The translations under genes were made by a program, and so were the position numbers. Under the pieces are notes generated by a model. The model was given only the letters and a program-made list of their open reading frames with translations. It had not been told where the DNA came from and did not search any database. From contig SSBO01000003.1 in NCBI GenBank assembly GCA_005281725.1, positions 5,084,495-5,148,494 of the forward strand: DNA of 64,000 nucleotides, written 5' to 3'. This document shows positions 40,023 through 55,000 of this stretch, in pieces; position 1 is the first letter of the stretch; the number at the start of each line of letters is the position of its first letter. The DNA is from Wuchereria bancrofti. Taxonomy: Eukaryota > Nematoda > Chromadorea > Rhabditida > Onchocercidae.

Positions 40023-42258
40023 TTAGCAGAAAAAATGGTTTTTAGGATCAGTAACAAATTCATTAATTTTATCTGCAAACCATCGCGGATACTTCAAGTA
40101 GAAGTCGTGGCCACCAAGCGAATGCTTCTCAATTCTGAAAAGAGTTCATTGAATCGTCATATTCGTCGCTAACATAAAAAATTTTGTTATGCCATTTTTC
40201 CTTAAATTGTACTTCATACCATAAAAAAAAAACTTTTTTCAATTATTTTGATCAATGGTTGCAGTAGAAGCACATAAAATAAAGTCATAAATTGTAATAT
40301 GTTCTTCAAAAACACACCTGCAATTGGTAAGTGCTGTTTCAAAGTATTTAGGATCAGCACAAAATCTATCCATACCGCCGGTCATAACCAAAACTGGAAT
40401 CTTCAAGTTGGGCAGCACATAATCTGATGGAAAACGACCTCCCAGCAAATCGTAAACTCTAGTAATTTTAGAAAATATATTAAGATTTTGGAAAGTGATA
40501 ATGTCATCTGTTCTACTGTTGGATTACTTTGCACATATGTACCAACAAATCTTAGTAATATTGATCTTAGTGATATTAAAATTTTAAAAAGACTGATTTA
40601 CTTTTTTATGTCCCCAAAAAAGAATAATCTTACTTTTTCAATAAATAAATTAGTTTAAAAGTATTACGAAGTGCTTGGAGCATCAAGTAAAACACGTTTA
40701 GCTTGATTTTCAGAATATTTTCATGATATCAAACCACATTCTGCACTAATCTACGTTAAGCTCACTTACTGTTGAACAACATCACATAAATCAGCCCATT
40801 GCTTTTCAACAAATTCTTTTGAGTAATGCTTTAAATATACTTCAGTTGCATTTGGAAACCACTGATTTATGTTTCGCATACCTGAAGTACACAACTCATT
40901 ATTTTTTATTCAATTTATAATTTAATCAATTTTCATTAGACAATCTAAACATTGAAGCTTGGATATAGAGTAGCAGTACTTCAATTTCCACTGAAATGAA
41001 AAACATTAATCTACTACTTCAAATTCAACAAAGATACACCGCGAAAAATGCGTGCTCCACGTTGATCAATGCGTGTAGCTGCGGCTAATAAAATGGCACC
41101 GTTGACTAGCTGTTTTCCTAGTCCAGCAACGTGGATTGCTGTTCGAGAACCTTCACTCCAGCCAAGTACTAAGAAGGGTGTCAAATTTAATTGCTGAAAG
41201 GTGACAAAATATTTAACCTTTGAACTAACCTCTGAACAGACTAGTAAAATAAAAAATCAGCTATGAAAAGTGGAATGATATTTTAGTGAGGCGAATATAT
41301 ACACAATATTTTTCAAGAATCTCGTCCCATAGCTCCTTTTTAGACAGAATCACTGAGTGATGAGAGTGATTTAGCAAGTTTTGATACTATTTCATATCAT
41401 ATACGCACTATTTTTGAAATTGTTGAATCCTTCTAGTGCAAGTAATATTTACCGAACTCGAAACCATCGCAATATTCCCCGTTCCCTATTTTTAGGAGCT
41501 CAGTTATTGCTCTCAAACTGTTTCACATCATTAATATAATGTAAATTTAATATGTTGAGAGAAGCAAGACCTGCATAAGCTTTATACAGAAGGGTGCATC
41601 CTTCATACATCGATTTACTTCTTGTTGTCTGAAAGTTTCAATCAAAATTAATTACTTAAAATGAATGGAATAGAGTTTTGAGATAGTGCAAATAATTGGA
41701 CAGATGCATCAATGACAAGAACAACTAATATCTCATGTACTAGTCTGAAACAAATGCTGCCACAAAATACGAAGAGGAGAACTTACCGTTCTGGAGGACG
41801 ACTTTTACCGTAACCAGGTGGATCAATGCAAATAATTGTATAATTATCAGGGTTGAAAGTGTTCAGCAATTTTTCGGGAAAATCTTTTGCGTAACAGCCT
41901 GTAATTTTTTTCAGAAAATATGTTATTCATTTCCTATAATTTGTTTGTATATAAATTTTCCAGAAAAAATTTTTGTCAAACTCTTCTAAATAAAATATAG
42001 ATTCGAATTTTCCATATAAAAACAAATGACCCTTTTTAAAAATTCTTCAGCAAAATCGCAGAAAAAGCCTTTAAACCCACCAACTCCGCCACAGATGAAT
42101 AGCATAATATATTTTCCCGCACCATACCTACAGTAACCAATTTTCTGCTCATCAACTATTATGGTCAATTCAGCGATTTCATCATTCTTAATTTTTTCAT
42201 TTGCTTCATCATTTAACACCATTTCACATCCATTCTTTGTCAATTTCGTATTCGTCAT
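40023..42258 (-). CDS. Alpha/beta hydrolase, BPHL (valacyclovir hydrolase)-like
   Basis: Probable serine ester hydrolase; human BPHL cleaves amino-acid ester prodrugs, but the natural substrate is not known here. Exons: 42258-42081, 41898-41787, 41628-41571, 41193-41040, 40881-40770, 40458-40318, 40134-40023. Total 867 nt, 288 residues, close to the usual BPHL length (about 290), all phases closing. Visible fold landmarks are CGGVG (oxyanion loop region), IDPPGYGKSRPP after strand 4, the nucleophile elbow GWSEGS with Ser expected to be catalytic, TGGMDRFCAD carrying the likely acid Asp, and GGHDFYLKYP with the catalytic His. In human BPHL an Asp follows the nucleophile and helps substrate choice; here it is Glu. 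No obvious signal peptide or targeting sequence precedes the fold, so a cytosolic location is likely. An epoxide hydrolase or other alpha/beta hydrolase role cannot be excluded. Confidence 0.9.
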
Positions 42259-44078
42259 TTTTTCTCTCTAAGAATACCTGAATTCCAGCATTACCACTAC
42301 AGCACATTAATATGAAAAAGAAGAAATGAACTCTAATTTATTTGCTGGTGGATACCGCCATAAGTTTTCCTACTAGTCCGAATATATAGAGGGAGCGGAT
42401 CTAGAATATTGAACACATAATGCAATATTCTAATTATGAGAGTTCGGAATTAGTCAACATTATTTGACGACAGTATTATTCCAGTCTAAATGTTGTTAAA
42501 TTTGTTGCAGTGATAAAACAGGAAATGAATTATTACTTTTAAGTCCGAAGCTGCCACTCACGGTAATAGGAAGTTATAAAGCTACAGAATCCATCGCTTG
42601 AGTGCTAATATTCTTTTCTTCAACATATTGTGAGTGATGAGTTCTACAGTAGGATTTCAACGCGTGGATAGAAAGATCTAATAGACTACTCAAACGTTCT
42701 CCTCTAATATCAAAACAAACACTAACAGAGTTTAACCGTATGATAGCTGAGAAGCTGAAAATAATGATATTAATGTCATTTATTTCTACCTGAAGTGGTG
42801 ACAGCATTTCTGCGCCCCTTCGGAATGCCATATGTCTTGCAGCTTAGTGCAGCATAATCACCTTCTCTCTTTTTGTCCTAACTTTTCTGTCCTTTCTGTC
42901 CCTTCATTTCCCTTAAGTTTTATAATTATTTCTTATGCAAGAGAGAAAAAATGGGAGAAAAACAGTTGAAAAATAATTTTTTTTGATGGCTCATGTCCTT
43001 GTATCACTTGTTTTTTTCCTCCCGTGAATTATCCATTCCATTTTGAGCGGAGTTTGTACTGTTAGAGATATGCTTTAATCATCAATGTGATATTTTAAAC
43101 TTATCTGTAATGGCTCTGAAAATTAAGGGGAAAAAGTTTGACAGCAGTGATAAGAAAGAAGAAAAAGTGAGGCATCGGTCCGACTACATGAACAAAGAGT
43201 GCAGTAAAACCTGTCTTGTGAGAAATGAATTGCTAACGAAAATATAATTAATGAAGGAAGAAGAATAGTACTTTAAATTGATTTCTGAATCACTATGACA
43301 ATAACAAATGTTGAAATTTTGACGAGCATAAAATGGAATCATATTGACTTTTATTGGTAATTCAACAAAGAAACAAAAGAAACTGAAAGTGGAACGAAAA
43401 AAAAACAGTTTAAAGACTATTAACGAGTAGATAGGTAGTGATCATTACTTCTGAATGTAATTTGTCGAATTTTGCCAATTTTTTGAATATTAATAAAATG
43501 AAATCTTGAAACAATCAACAATTCCATGATGACAATTTTATCTTGAACAATCTTATCTTGAAGAATGAAATTGTTTGCGAAAAAATATATCTTACATTAC
43601 GTTTTCTTATCTTCATGTCAGACTGGATCTGGATGTCTCATTGTATTATCAATGGACAATTTGGAAGTGTTATCATGTTGAATTGATTTATTGAAATTTG
43701 GTTGGTATTGCTTTGAAAGAATTTCAGTTCATGTATAGTGAAATGTTAAAATTCATGTGGATATGTTAACACGTATTTGATGAGATTTATTCATTATTGA
43801 TTTATTTGAGAACATTGGATAAAAATAAAAAAAATATTTTATAATTCAGTAGGTATGGAAGAATCGTGGAGATTTCTTCATTGCTTCTGAGTATTCCCTT
43901 TAAATTTTCGAAAGAATCATATGATAATTATACATTTAGCATGGAAGTGACATGATTGATCAGAAAAGTGATTCCCTATTATTACTATAATGCAATAGTA
44001 TAGTCATGATAATTAGCAAGTGATCAAAGAACTTAGTCATATTGCACTTGTCTGCAGTAGCAAAAAAAAACAGTTTGA

Positions 44079-44107
44079 TTTTTAACAGTTTGACAAACTG
44101 TTAAAAA
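44079..44107. repeat. Perfect 13-bp hairpin with 3-nt loop
   Basis: TTTTTAACAGTTT at 44079-44091 is followed after GAC by its exact reverse complement at 44095-44107. It is too short to classify. Confidence 0.6.
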
Positions 44108-47100
44108 ACTAGATTCGATGTATATTTACAATGATAAAACCAGATTTGAACGAAATGAAGGGAAAAATTTTGATATGAAAAAATATGAGGAAGATGGGAG
44201 CTGATAAGATGGGAGCAAAAGTATTGCAGTTTACTGGCTAACTGTATCTATTGATATATTTTCATCATTTAAGCAAAAATGATGCCTTTTTTATTACGGT
44301 ATTACAACGGTATTTGCAGAAAATGATAAAAATCAATGAAATTTTAAATTAAAAAAATAAGATATGATATTTAACATTAGCTCTTACCATTCAGTGCAAT
44401 TCAGAATGAAATCATATTATATTTAAATGACTAGGTCGCGTTAATGAAGTGAAAAGTGATTTGTCATCATAAATTGGCCCGGATTTTTCGTTAAATTAAA
44501 CTATAATTTTTATTCACTCTTGAACTTATTTTCTTACCCTGATTCGACTGTTTATTTACTCCTTACTCACGAATTGCAGCTTCGACTTCACATTAAGTTA
44601 TCGTATGAACAGGAATGGAAATTATTGCAAAATATCGTTGATGTTGACAGCAAAACATCATGAAATTCCAATTTCAAGAATAAACTGATTTAAATTTCAT
44701 ATGAAGGCGAGACACTCACCTTCAGACGTTCAAGCTCAAATATTTGTGTTTGTAAATAAATGTGGAGTCCATTTATTTGAACTCATAAATAAGACTTAAA
44801 ACAAGATTAAGTACTTAGATAAATTTAATTTGTGAAGTAAATTAATTAATTAGCCGTGATTCATTTGGAATCATTTACTTGTTGCCTCTTCATTCGGTCA
44901 ATGTGCATAACCGAGTGTATTAAGCTGTCAAAAGGAACTTTCGAAGACTTTCGACACTAAGAAAATTTTTGGTGAGTTCCTTAACAGTGTTCAAACTTCG
45001 CTGTGAACAAACCAATAAGAGAAAAGGCTTACCAAAATAAACGTGAAAAAAATAAAATGGAGAAAACTGGAAAGACAGAAAGAAATGATAGTATTTAATT
45101 GATATAAATAAAGTTAATTCCATTCCTGAGAATTGAAAAGAAAAAAGTTACAATTTATAAGTAAATTGGTTAATTTTTTTATAGTGAAAGGATAAAAAAC
45201 AAATTATCTCTACAAAAATTTTTGATAGCATAAAAGTTTGTGGCTTTAAATGAATAACAAATTAATTTATGTTTTTGAGTTCGCAAAACCTATGACGTTA
45301 AATTTTATTCTAGATCAAAATTCTACTTGTAATTTTTATCGCTCAAATATTGAATCTTCAAGGCAGCGCTTTAAAAAATCACTGAAAAGTCATTAAACTA
45401 ACTGTCGCTACTCATTAAATGAGCATTAAAGATATCATTAAAGGTGATCATGATATCTAACCGAATAAAGTTAGAAATTAAACAAACAACTGACATCGTA
45501 GTTCCTTGATCAACAGACAACTTCATTTTAGGTTGCACTGTCTTGGAAGAAAAACAAAATAAGGGTTGGATTTGTACATGTCGATTGAGAAACTGATATA
45601 CATCTAACAGATCATTATGCAGCATATGTGACAGGCGCAGTTGGAATAGAAGATATTGTGAAATTTTATCATAAATTTAGAGAGATCTTGAGATAACTGT
45701 TCAATTCATTCATTTTCAGCAAATTTGTTCCGAAATTTCCTTTTTATGCTTTTTCTAATTTTCCAGATTTCACTGAGAAAAGTTTCCGAAATTCCTTGCA
45801 CTTTTTGTAAGACGTGTTTTATTATCTTCCTTATTAAAACGTTTGGGCTTTACTGAGCATTTATATCTTTCCTAAAAGCTCTTCTATTGTTCTCTCTTCA
45901 GAAATCCAAAACACTCAAAAAACTTTTTTTTTTTTTTTTGTAAAAAATGTCTCGAACAAACCTCATTTGATAAGAGTAAAGCTGTAATGAACCGGTTACA
46001 GTATTGGTAATACTGTTAAAAAAACTGATGCATATACATATTAAAACATCGTCCTGGTTATCCAAGATCAAGATTAATCAATTAATAATTCGTTTCATCG
46101 GTTTTGCAATTTCACAAACAAAATTAGACCAAGAACCGGAACAAGATGTTTTTGTATTCTTTATTTTGTTGGAAATCGTTTTCATCTGTAAAAAACGAAA
46201 TTTCGTCATTGCTGGTAAAAATGTAATTCTCTTTGCTACAAGTGCAGATCGTTGCAAAAGATTGCACTTTTAGTAATTTCATTTTTGAAGTTTACCGTTT
46301 ATTTTAACAAATATTTGAGGAAACATGAAATGCATCAGTGTATCGAAACAGCTTTTTTTAGAAGAAACTGAAAAGAAAATGAAAATTAGCGGTATGTTTT
46401 TTTGAGAGAAGCTGAAACTGAACAAAACCTGGTGAAATGGATTTTTTTTTGTAAGAGAAGATGAAGTGACAGTTTCGTCCCTTTACATCTTTGAAATATA
46501 AAAAAGAGACAACACAATCTGTAAAAGTCTTTCCATGCTTCAATAATAAAGTTGCCTGAAATATCAAAGGCCTCTTCAAAAATTTTCTTTAAAAATTTAT
46601 TTTCAAATTAAAAAATAACGATACATATATTGTTTTCGTGAAATGATACTTTTTATATTATATGGTTTAGGTACAGATAAACAAAAAGACATAGATTAAT
46701 ATGGTGTACAAAATTGCCAAAAAAAACTAGACTGTAGAAGTTAGTAATTTTGAGATGATGGATTTCGATAAAAAGCATTTCCACTATGAGAGGGTATTAG
46801 TCTAGAGTGATCTTCTCTCTTTTAGAGTGATTCAAAGGAAATGTAGAAACAACTATTATATATAGGGATGTTTTCTTTAGAAATGATCTTTTCTTTTTGA
46901 ATTTCAACTCTCTTGGATGCTACTTAAATTTCTCTCCAGAACTGAATTAGTGAATCGAAAAAAATAGTCTCAAATTTAGAAAATGAATATTACCTTACTG
47001 AGACGACCATAATGCAATCAGTAGAATTCTTGTCCAAAATATGCTTAAAAACAATCCAAAATCATTTCTAGTCTTAGCTACATTTCCAATGTTCACAGCG

Positions 47101-48940
47101 ACAAATATGTGAAATGACAAATGATCAGCGCTTAGATTCATTGGCATCATCCAACTGTTTTCATTTTATATCGTTTAAAACAAAGTCTAAACAACAGTTA
47201 TCTGCAATTACCTTTCAAAAATTGTTCATAAAACGATTAAAGTGTAAACAGTACTTGAAATAGGTAATATTACCTTTCTCGATAGCACCAATATCAATGA
47301 TAAAAAAATCATCTTGTTTTATTGCTTTCACTTCCTATCCTTTTTTCACACTGCTTTCATTTCAAAAAATGATCAAAATGAAGTTGTTGATTTCATAAAA
47401 CTTTTGAAATTGAATTCTTTCTGATAAACCAAAATCTTAAACTGAATTTTATCTACTGCAATCAATAAACTAATGTTTTCCCTTTTTCCATCTACCAACT
47501 ATAATCAATAAAAATCCCAGTTTGCATTACTATTAGTATTCAAAACAATAAAGGAATGAGTCACGTCTTGAGCAAATAAATGAAATCACGTACGATAGTC
47601 GCATATTTGGTAGTTCACTTTAGCTTTAACTGCTACCGTGTTAAAATAATAGTATTATACAATGAAAATTCTATATACATCAATGTTGAAAGATAATACT
47701 GTTAATATGATATATGAATGGGCGATATTGTTTAATCAATGATAAAAGAATTAAAACGAAGTTCGTATTAGTATTATCTCTCAACATCTCTCAACGTTAC
47801 TAAAAGTATGAAATATTGCAAATAATAGTTCAGAATTTTTTAACTGTATTTGCATAATCAGTTGAAAATCGCAACTCTCCCTCTAATTTAAATCGATGAT
47901 TAGTTGAGTTAGTTTGCTTCATGACTTTAAATTGTATCTTTTCTCCTAATTATGATGAAGTGAAAGTAAGAATAATCTGGAAACTTATTATTTGTTTTCA
48001 TCTAACGTTCATTTTCACCCGTTGCGCTAAATCTGTGTAAATGAGTAACAAATGATGCTATTACGTCTTCCATTTATATTTTTGTCGTATCGACACGTTC
48101 GTTTTCTAATGCTCTAAATAAAGAATGAAATTTTTAAAATATAAGAAAAACAAAAGGAAAAGTTGAGGAAAATTGAGTTATAAAAAAGGCAGTTTAAACA
48201 GTGTCGGATGTAAGAAGGTCACATGGCTTCGTATCCAAATCAAATAATTTAGAATATGCATGTTTTATATGGTATGGGCATGTATAATATGCATCAGTAA
48301 AAGATACATAAATGTGTATCAATAAAAGGCACATTAAAATTCTTTGATTATTTTTGTTTATCTCCCACAAATCATTTAACCAAATTACTGCACCTATCAA
48401 CGGTGATAATGCCAATTCGTAGTATTAATTTATTTAAAAACGCAACACAAATATACATTCTATTCGTTGCGATATACGTCAAACCACCAATTTTCTACTT
48501 TTAGAGAATTTCTCTCCATTTTTTCCAAACAAATTGTTTTAAATTAAAACGTCAAGTTTACCTTCCGCATAGTTAACCACTGAAGATTTTAGGAAAATTT
48601 TTCAGTTATAAAATGAAATTAAAAATTAGGAAGACATTTCAACCCACTGGTTTAATCTTATTTTTTATCATCCCTGTATACGATTTCTTTGTCAAAGTTT
48701 ATTGTCTAAGTTTTTAATTCATATTTTGATGCTGCTAATCATGAATAAATTCTATCTTTAAGTTTAAAAAGCTGTTAAGAAATATCAAGGAAAACAAGGA
48801 AGTTTAAATGAAGCAGTAGTAAATATAATCTGCGTTAAAAAGAGAGGAAATGCACTTTCAGACTGCATTATTTTCACCTATGAGAACCTGGTAATTTAAG
48901 GCAACAATGTTTGCAAATGTCCTTGGCTCAATTCAGTATC

Positions 48941-49018
48941 ACTCAGAGAAAAAAGTCTGCGAATACTCAAAGAAAAAAGTAGAAAAAACTCAGAGAAAAA
49001 GGGAAAAAGTCTGCGAAT
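48941..49018. repeat. Three imperfect A-rich tandem units
   Basis: Units starting ACTCAGAG or ACTCAAAG begin at 48941, 48965 and 48988. The first and last both end AAAGTCTGCGAAT. Low-complexity duplication without evident role. Confidence 0.55.
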
Positions 49019-52000
49019 AGAATAATAATAATAATCTTACTTTAATTATTCAACAGGGGACCATTTTTAAATTTCATAAAATTATTTTATGTTTGTATGA
49101 GAAGAAAATAGGAAAAAGAAGGAAGAGATATTTTCTAACAGTTCATTTAGAGTCATTTCATACTCCATCAGATGAAAATTTAGTGAACTTGCTTTGTCTG
49201 ATGAATCGGTCTATTCTGAACTGCGTTTAACAGTAATATCATATCATTGTTTTCAGTGCTTGAAGATGAAATTAATCAAGCAATCCAGAAAATGCATCAC
49301 AAAATTTGTTTCTTAGTCGCCTTAACGTGTCAAAGATGTACCGTATGCAGCATAAAACTTCTGAAATACTATATTAATACTGGGATAACTTAGCAACATA
49401 ACATAAATGAATGCATGCACGAACTCTGGCACTACTTATTGCAGATTATTACTCTACATGTAGGTTAATCTTACATTTAACTAAATGGAACTGTTTGTTT
49501 CAATTTCAATGCTAACAATGACAAATTTATTTCCTTGCTAAGTGAATGTTAGATTTAATTGGTAACTAATAATTCAAGCTCAAAAAAATATCAGAGAAAG
49601 AGTAATAGCTTATCTGAATTATATAATGGGACTATTTCTTTCCGGGTCTGACTATATTAGACCTACTTTAAAACGTATGATAATGATAAGTAACTTTGCA
49701 ACTTTTCATAATGTGGAATGCAACGCTTTCTGTTGCAGAAGTTTTGTGTTGATATTAGTGAATGATAGCACATCTATAATTCTAATAATTCCATTCTATT
49801 CATTTCTATTATATGAGAAATGTACAATAACAGAAATTGCTGTTGTATTCCTAGCAAGTAATCGAATTAATGTCGTGTCAACATATAATAAAAGCTAGTC
49901 AGCTGACATGAACATATAGTTGTCATAGTTTATGAAATAGATTGTCACATTAATAGATGCTCTCCGCTTCTCCTCATGTATTGACTACATCGCTATTTCA
50001 ATTTAAATTTAAGCAAAATATTAGTTGACACTCTTTACAAAGTTTGAAATACGCAACATTTGCTTTTCTGTTAACTTACTTCGGTTTACCAACCGCTTCC
50101 ATCCCTTCTCGTTTTTTCTCATCTTTCCTCTCTCACATTTTCCTATCTTAAAAATCTCTTCAAATATTTGTATTCCGGAAATGATTCATAAATTCCATTT
50201 ATAAGGGAATTTAATAATGGAAGCGAAAATAGCAAAAATAGATACCGGAACTACTTTAAGCGTTTTTGTTCTCTTTCTTCTCTTGTTTTCTCAAACTTAG
50301 TAAATTTTAAGCATGAAACAGATTTTGAAAATCACAAAAAGTTTACCACGTGGAAAAAACTTCATAAGTTTTTTCTATGTTTATTTCTTAATTTTATGTT
50401 TATTTGTCTTCCTTCCTTGCAATTTTTCTGTCGTCTTTTAACTTTTTCATAAGAAGAAAATGGAGGCCGTCTAGAGGACGATCATCACACTTCAGAAAGT
50501 AATGAAAAAAATAATAGAAATAGGTATGTTACAAATGATTGACGTCAATTAACACTAAGAGGTAAGGCACTCAGTATAATATATATGACAATATGTGAAA
50601 GTGTTGTATAATACAAGAGAATGTTTTACTACCTCTTCTGTCTTTGAATAATTCACTTTCCAGAGAGACAAGTTTTAAAAATTCCACTACTACAATTCTT
50701 TTTCCTATTTTTGTTCCGAGAAATAAAAAGCTCCTGAATGGAATTAAAGTGGACAACACGAGGGTCCACTTTAAATTTGCAATAAAAAATTTAGACCATT
50801 ATATAACTTAAGCACTCATAGCTATCAATTCTAAAAAAGCCGTTGTGTCATTTTTCTCAGACAAATGACAAAAATCCTTTAAAATAATAACATCTGACAC
50901 GGACCAATTAATTTATACCATTTGCGCTCTCCTTGTTGCCAAAACGCATCCATCACTTTCCGATCCATTGAAAATGGTTTTAATGCAAACCCATTATAAT
51001 ATCCTTAACAGAACAGCAACAAACGGTTTCTCTCTTTTTTCTGTCTTAAACAAGTTTGTGTTGATACAATTGCTAATTGTCTTTATGAATGGCAGCATCT
51101 CTTTTCGTAAAGACACCAATAAATATCGGTGGAAATAAGTACAATATTCCCAAACATTGGACTATTTCGAACAAAAAGCTTTTTCAAGAGCTTATAATCA
51201 AATCACAAAGACAAATCGACTAGGATTCTACCGAATTTTTGAATGGAATAAATTCTGTGGCAATCTTTAAATGAGTGCGTGTTGCATATTCTGACCGCTC
51301 TCAAATGTCATCGTCTAGTGTTGGTTGTCTTCTCTTCAACAAAATCAGTCTACTCTAATGCTTTAGATCGATATCCTGCTTGGTGGTTTGCATTGTTTAG
51401 TAGCTGAGGCTACTTCTAAACGTTCTTTCATCCCTTCCTTTCCCCTCTCCAATGCCAATTGAAGCTCTTCTGAACATCGATTCCTTCCATTTCAATGTAA
51501 ACTAATTCCTGCTTTTACTATTCTTTTTTAACTATGCACAATTTGTAATCTTTCCTTCAATATTGTGAAACGTCCGGTGGTCTTTGTTCTACTCTCTTCT
51601 CTTCACACTATAATTCATAATGTTTATTCAGCGAAGCTAAATTTATTTTGTTTTAAAGTTACCACAAGGCTTATATTTTTTGATAAATTCCTCTATTTAG
51701 CCTATTAGCCTGCGTTAATTTCCATGTTTTACACTGATCAATGAATTGTTAAGCTTCATATTGATCACTATACTTTACCTTGTATAAGTTACAGTATACT
51801 AAGTTGATAAACTTCACTATTCCAAAAGGAAGCTAATGGAATTGTAGTATTTCCATTTTTGGCGAAAAGAATTTTAATTGAAGTTCCTCATGAAAGAAAA
51901 ATATTTGACCCAATTATGCATGTTATGACTTTCTAAAATTCTCCTAAACTTTTTGCTAACTTAATGAACTCAGCTTCTCATACTCGCTCTAACATAAAAT

Positions 52001-55000
52001 GTTAAGACTATAAACCGTATAGTACGTGGAATGTCGATTGGATTTCTTTTATTTACCGGATGTAACTCAAAATTATGGCCAAACTTTTATCCGCTGAAAC
52101 GAGCCCCGTTTGCAGTGTTACATCTGATAGATAAGGTAAATCAAATGTTCCAAACTACAAATCAAATGTTATAAGTAAATTGTTCTGATTCTGTGCCAAA
52201 CCATAAATTTAAGAACAAAACAAGCATATTTGAAAGACTAGTTGCTCAGAATTAAAAACAAAAGACCGAGTATATCAATTTTTCTAAATTCCATGTGCAG
52301 ATGGAGATCTTTTATCAATTTGCTTTGATTTGAGAAATTGACTTTGTGAATGAGTTGATATTCCCATGTGATCTATTTTAAAGTTTTTTTGTTTGAGAGT
52401 TGTTTTCTCGATTTTAATGAGGTGTCCTGTTTCTGTTGTTGCAGTAAAATATTCTTTTGAATACGGACATCAGCAACTTATTCATAATTTAGAGTTTTCA
52501 AATTTTCTTCCTTTTTACCAGTCCTTCTTAGATTTTGTTTGAATCAAAAAACAGCTTAAAATATATGTGATTCAACTGATTATACAAGATATTTTATGAG
52601 TGACAGTTTACCATAAGCAGATGAACTTTCCGCCTGATTGACATGTCATTCAGACTAGAATTTTAAATGTTGCTGAATATTAGAAATGGAAATTTCAGAG
52701 GATAACCTTCGTTGGCCAATACTAAAAGACATGTCACTAACTTTAAATTACAGTAAACATTAAATTTTCTAATCCTAGCGGCATTCATAGATTTCTATGA
52801 AATAGAAAAACCAAATCGCTAAAATGAAAAATCGAGAAATTTGTCCTAAGGAAACATTATGAATGTTAAGTAAAAACCGCAATGGCTGGAACCAATGTCT
52901 ACTTACCGTTAATAAAAATTACCCGCGTCATTCTCCCTTTTCTTTTTTATTTCTTGACTTGTAATACTTCAGCTATCTAAATTATATAGGCTTAGTTAAC
53001 CAAAAATTCGTCGAAAATTAAAAATTTTTTACTCTTTATTCGATTTGCGCAATGAACAAATAGTATCCCAGAAAAATAGGAGGTCAATTTCCTTCCTTTA
53101 CTTGTTATCAAAGTGTTTTTGAGGCTAAACCTCGAAGTGGAGAAATTGGTTGAATTAAAAAGACCATTTGATGTAGAAGAGATGAAACAATAGAGGAAGT
53201 CCGTAACTTAGCTAAATTTTTACGAGACAATATTAGTGGAGACATAAAAGACTCGCCAAAACTTTAGCTTCAAGGAAATTGGATATGATTTATTGGGATA
53301 GTAACAAGTCAAGGAAAAGATAATTTTTCTGAATTTCTTTTAACTCCCAATTTGAACTTCTCTAAAACCACTCCACTGGGAATTTCAACAACTTTACTGA
53401 CCATAGTGGACAATAATTTCGATATAGACTTTCATAAAATAAAAAGCATAAGAAGTGCCTTTTTCAACTTTCGAAAAATGATTTCCGACACAGCTGTAAT
53501 AATAAATGAGACATCTGAACATTCCAAAGCGTTCTACCTTCCTTCACAAACTAGTACAACCACAAAGCGCAAAATACTACACTTCTTGCAAAATAAGCCT
53601 TAGGAAAAGAATCGATGATCCAACCATGATACAATGCACAGTGGATTTTAGCAAATGGAACTGAAAATTTGCGGCTCCGCTTTGAAGAGAAGGAAATCCA
53701 TTGCATATAAAAATGGCACTCAGAAAGAACTGCGATTCTAATTGTGTACCAATTACGTGACAGAACTAATAGATCGATGAATACGAAAATGATATAATGA
53801 TATTTACTCATTTACGAAGAAGTATCAATATTTGCATATTGTCTTGAAGCAAATAAGACTTTTCCTGAGACAAATGGAGGACTGGAATTCAGGTTCCAAA
53901 ATATTGGTTATATTCAAGGTCACTGACGAGATTTGAGAACACTCTGAGGAAGATGAGTGTGAACATCAATTTACCTGTTCGTCCCGTTTGACCTTTATTA
54001 TCATTGGATAGTATAAGTTATTAAAATGAATTTTATTTTTGATCTAAACTTCCTAACTGTTATTTTATTTATTTATTTTTTTGATAAGACGATTATTAGT
54101 AAATATTTATTGTATTGTTTTCGTATCCATTAATCTACTGGTTTAGAGAGCATGATGGAAAGAATACTTGCTGAATTCTTTTCTAATAGATAGATATGTA
54201 CTAATTTGATTTTTAATACCATTTTTAAAGTAATTAACCTATATATGTTAATTCATGCATTTGGTGGAGAATGTCAACAACACGAAATCGCTAAGAACTT
54301 AAACTTTACTGCTACACTCTTTTAACGTCCTTGAGAAAAGACACCCACTAGGCCAGGCTGTCCTTTAGTCTCAACCCGAAATATTCACCATTCTTCCTTT
54401 GTAAGTCAGACCAGACTATTGAGGCTTCCCACTCAATAAATTTTTCTTCTTTACTGAGTATAATTGCATAGTTTTTATTGTCCACTTGCCAGATGGTCTG
54501 TCTACACATACACACGCACACACACAACACATAAATACGTCTGTCCCATTTCTAATTTCGAAACGAAATGTGCAGTAAGTAAGTGAAACTGGGACACAGT
54601 GTCCTACTTGTTAAAGTGATGTGAAATGGATGGAAGAGAAAAAATGTGAAAGTACGTTAAAGCATTGGTCAACAGGAGATGATGTGACCAGAGGATATCT
54701 TTCCCTTTCTCTCTCTCTCTCCTTTCAATGTGCTGTTGCTCTACCTTTGATATTCTGTTTGTTGTTTACTGATAGTAAAAATGGCCAACAAAAAAAAAGA
54801 GATTCAACTGAGCTCATTCATATCTGTTCATTTAATTTATCAAGTCAGTTACTCATTAATTAATCGATTTACTGAGTAGGAAACAAATAACTGAAAAAAA
54901 GATCATTGTCACAAAGGCTTGTTATAACGAAATTCATATTCAGTTAATTGTTGTGGAACTGTCTAAATACAAATATATTCGATATTTCGGATTTTAGAAC

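Noticed and set aside
42574..42831. 85-codon minus-strand frame upstream of the hydrolase
   Set aside because: No recognisable domain and no partner exon in phase; other frames over the same bases look equally coding-like, so composition alone is the likely cause.
46004..46273. 89-codon plus-strand frame
   Set aside because: Composition typical of AT-rich noncoding DNA, no motif, and no splice partners.
53101..53811. BEL/Pao-type retrotransposon remnant
   Set aside because: Considered for the frameshifted segment, but no reverse transcriptase, protease or terminal repeat could be seen, so no element is annotated.
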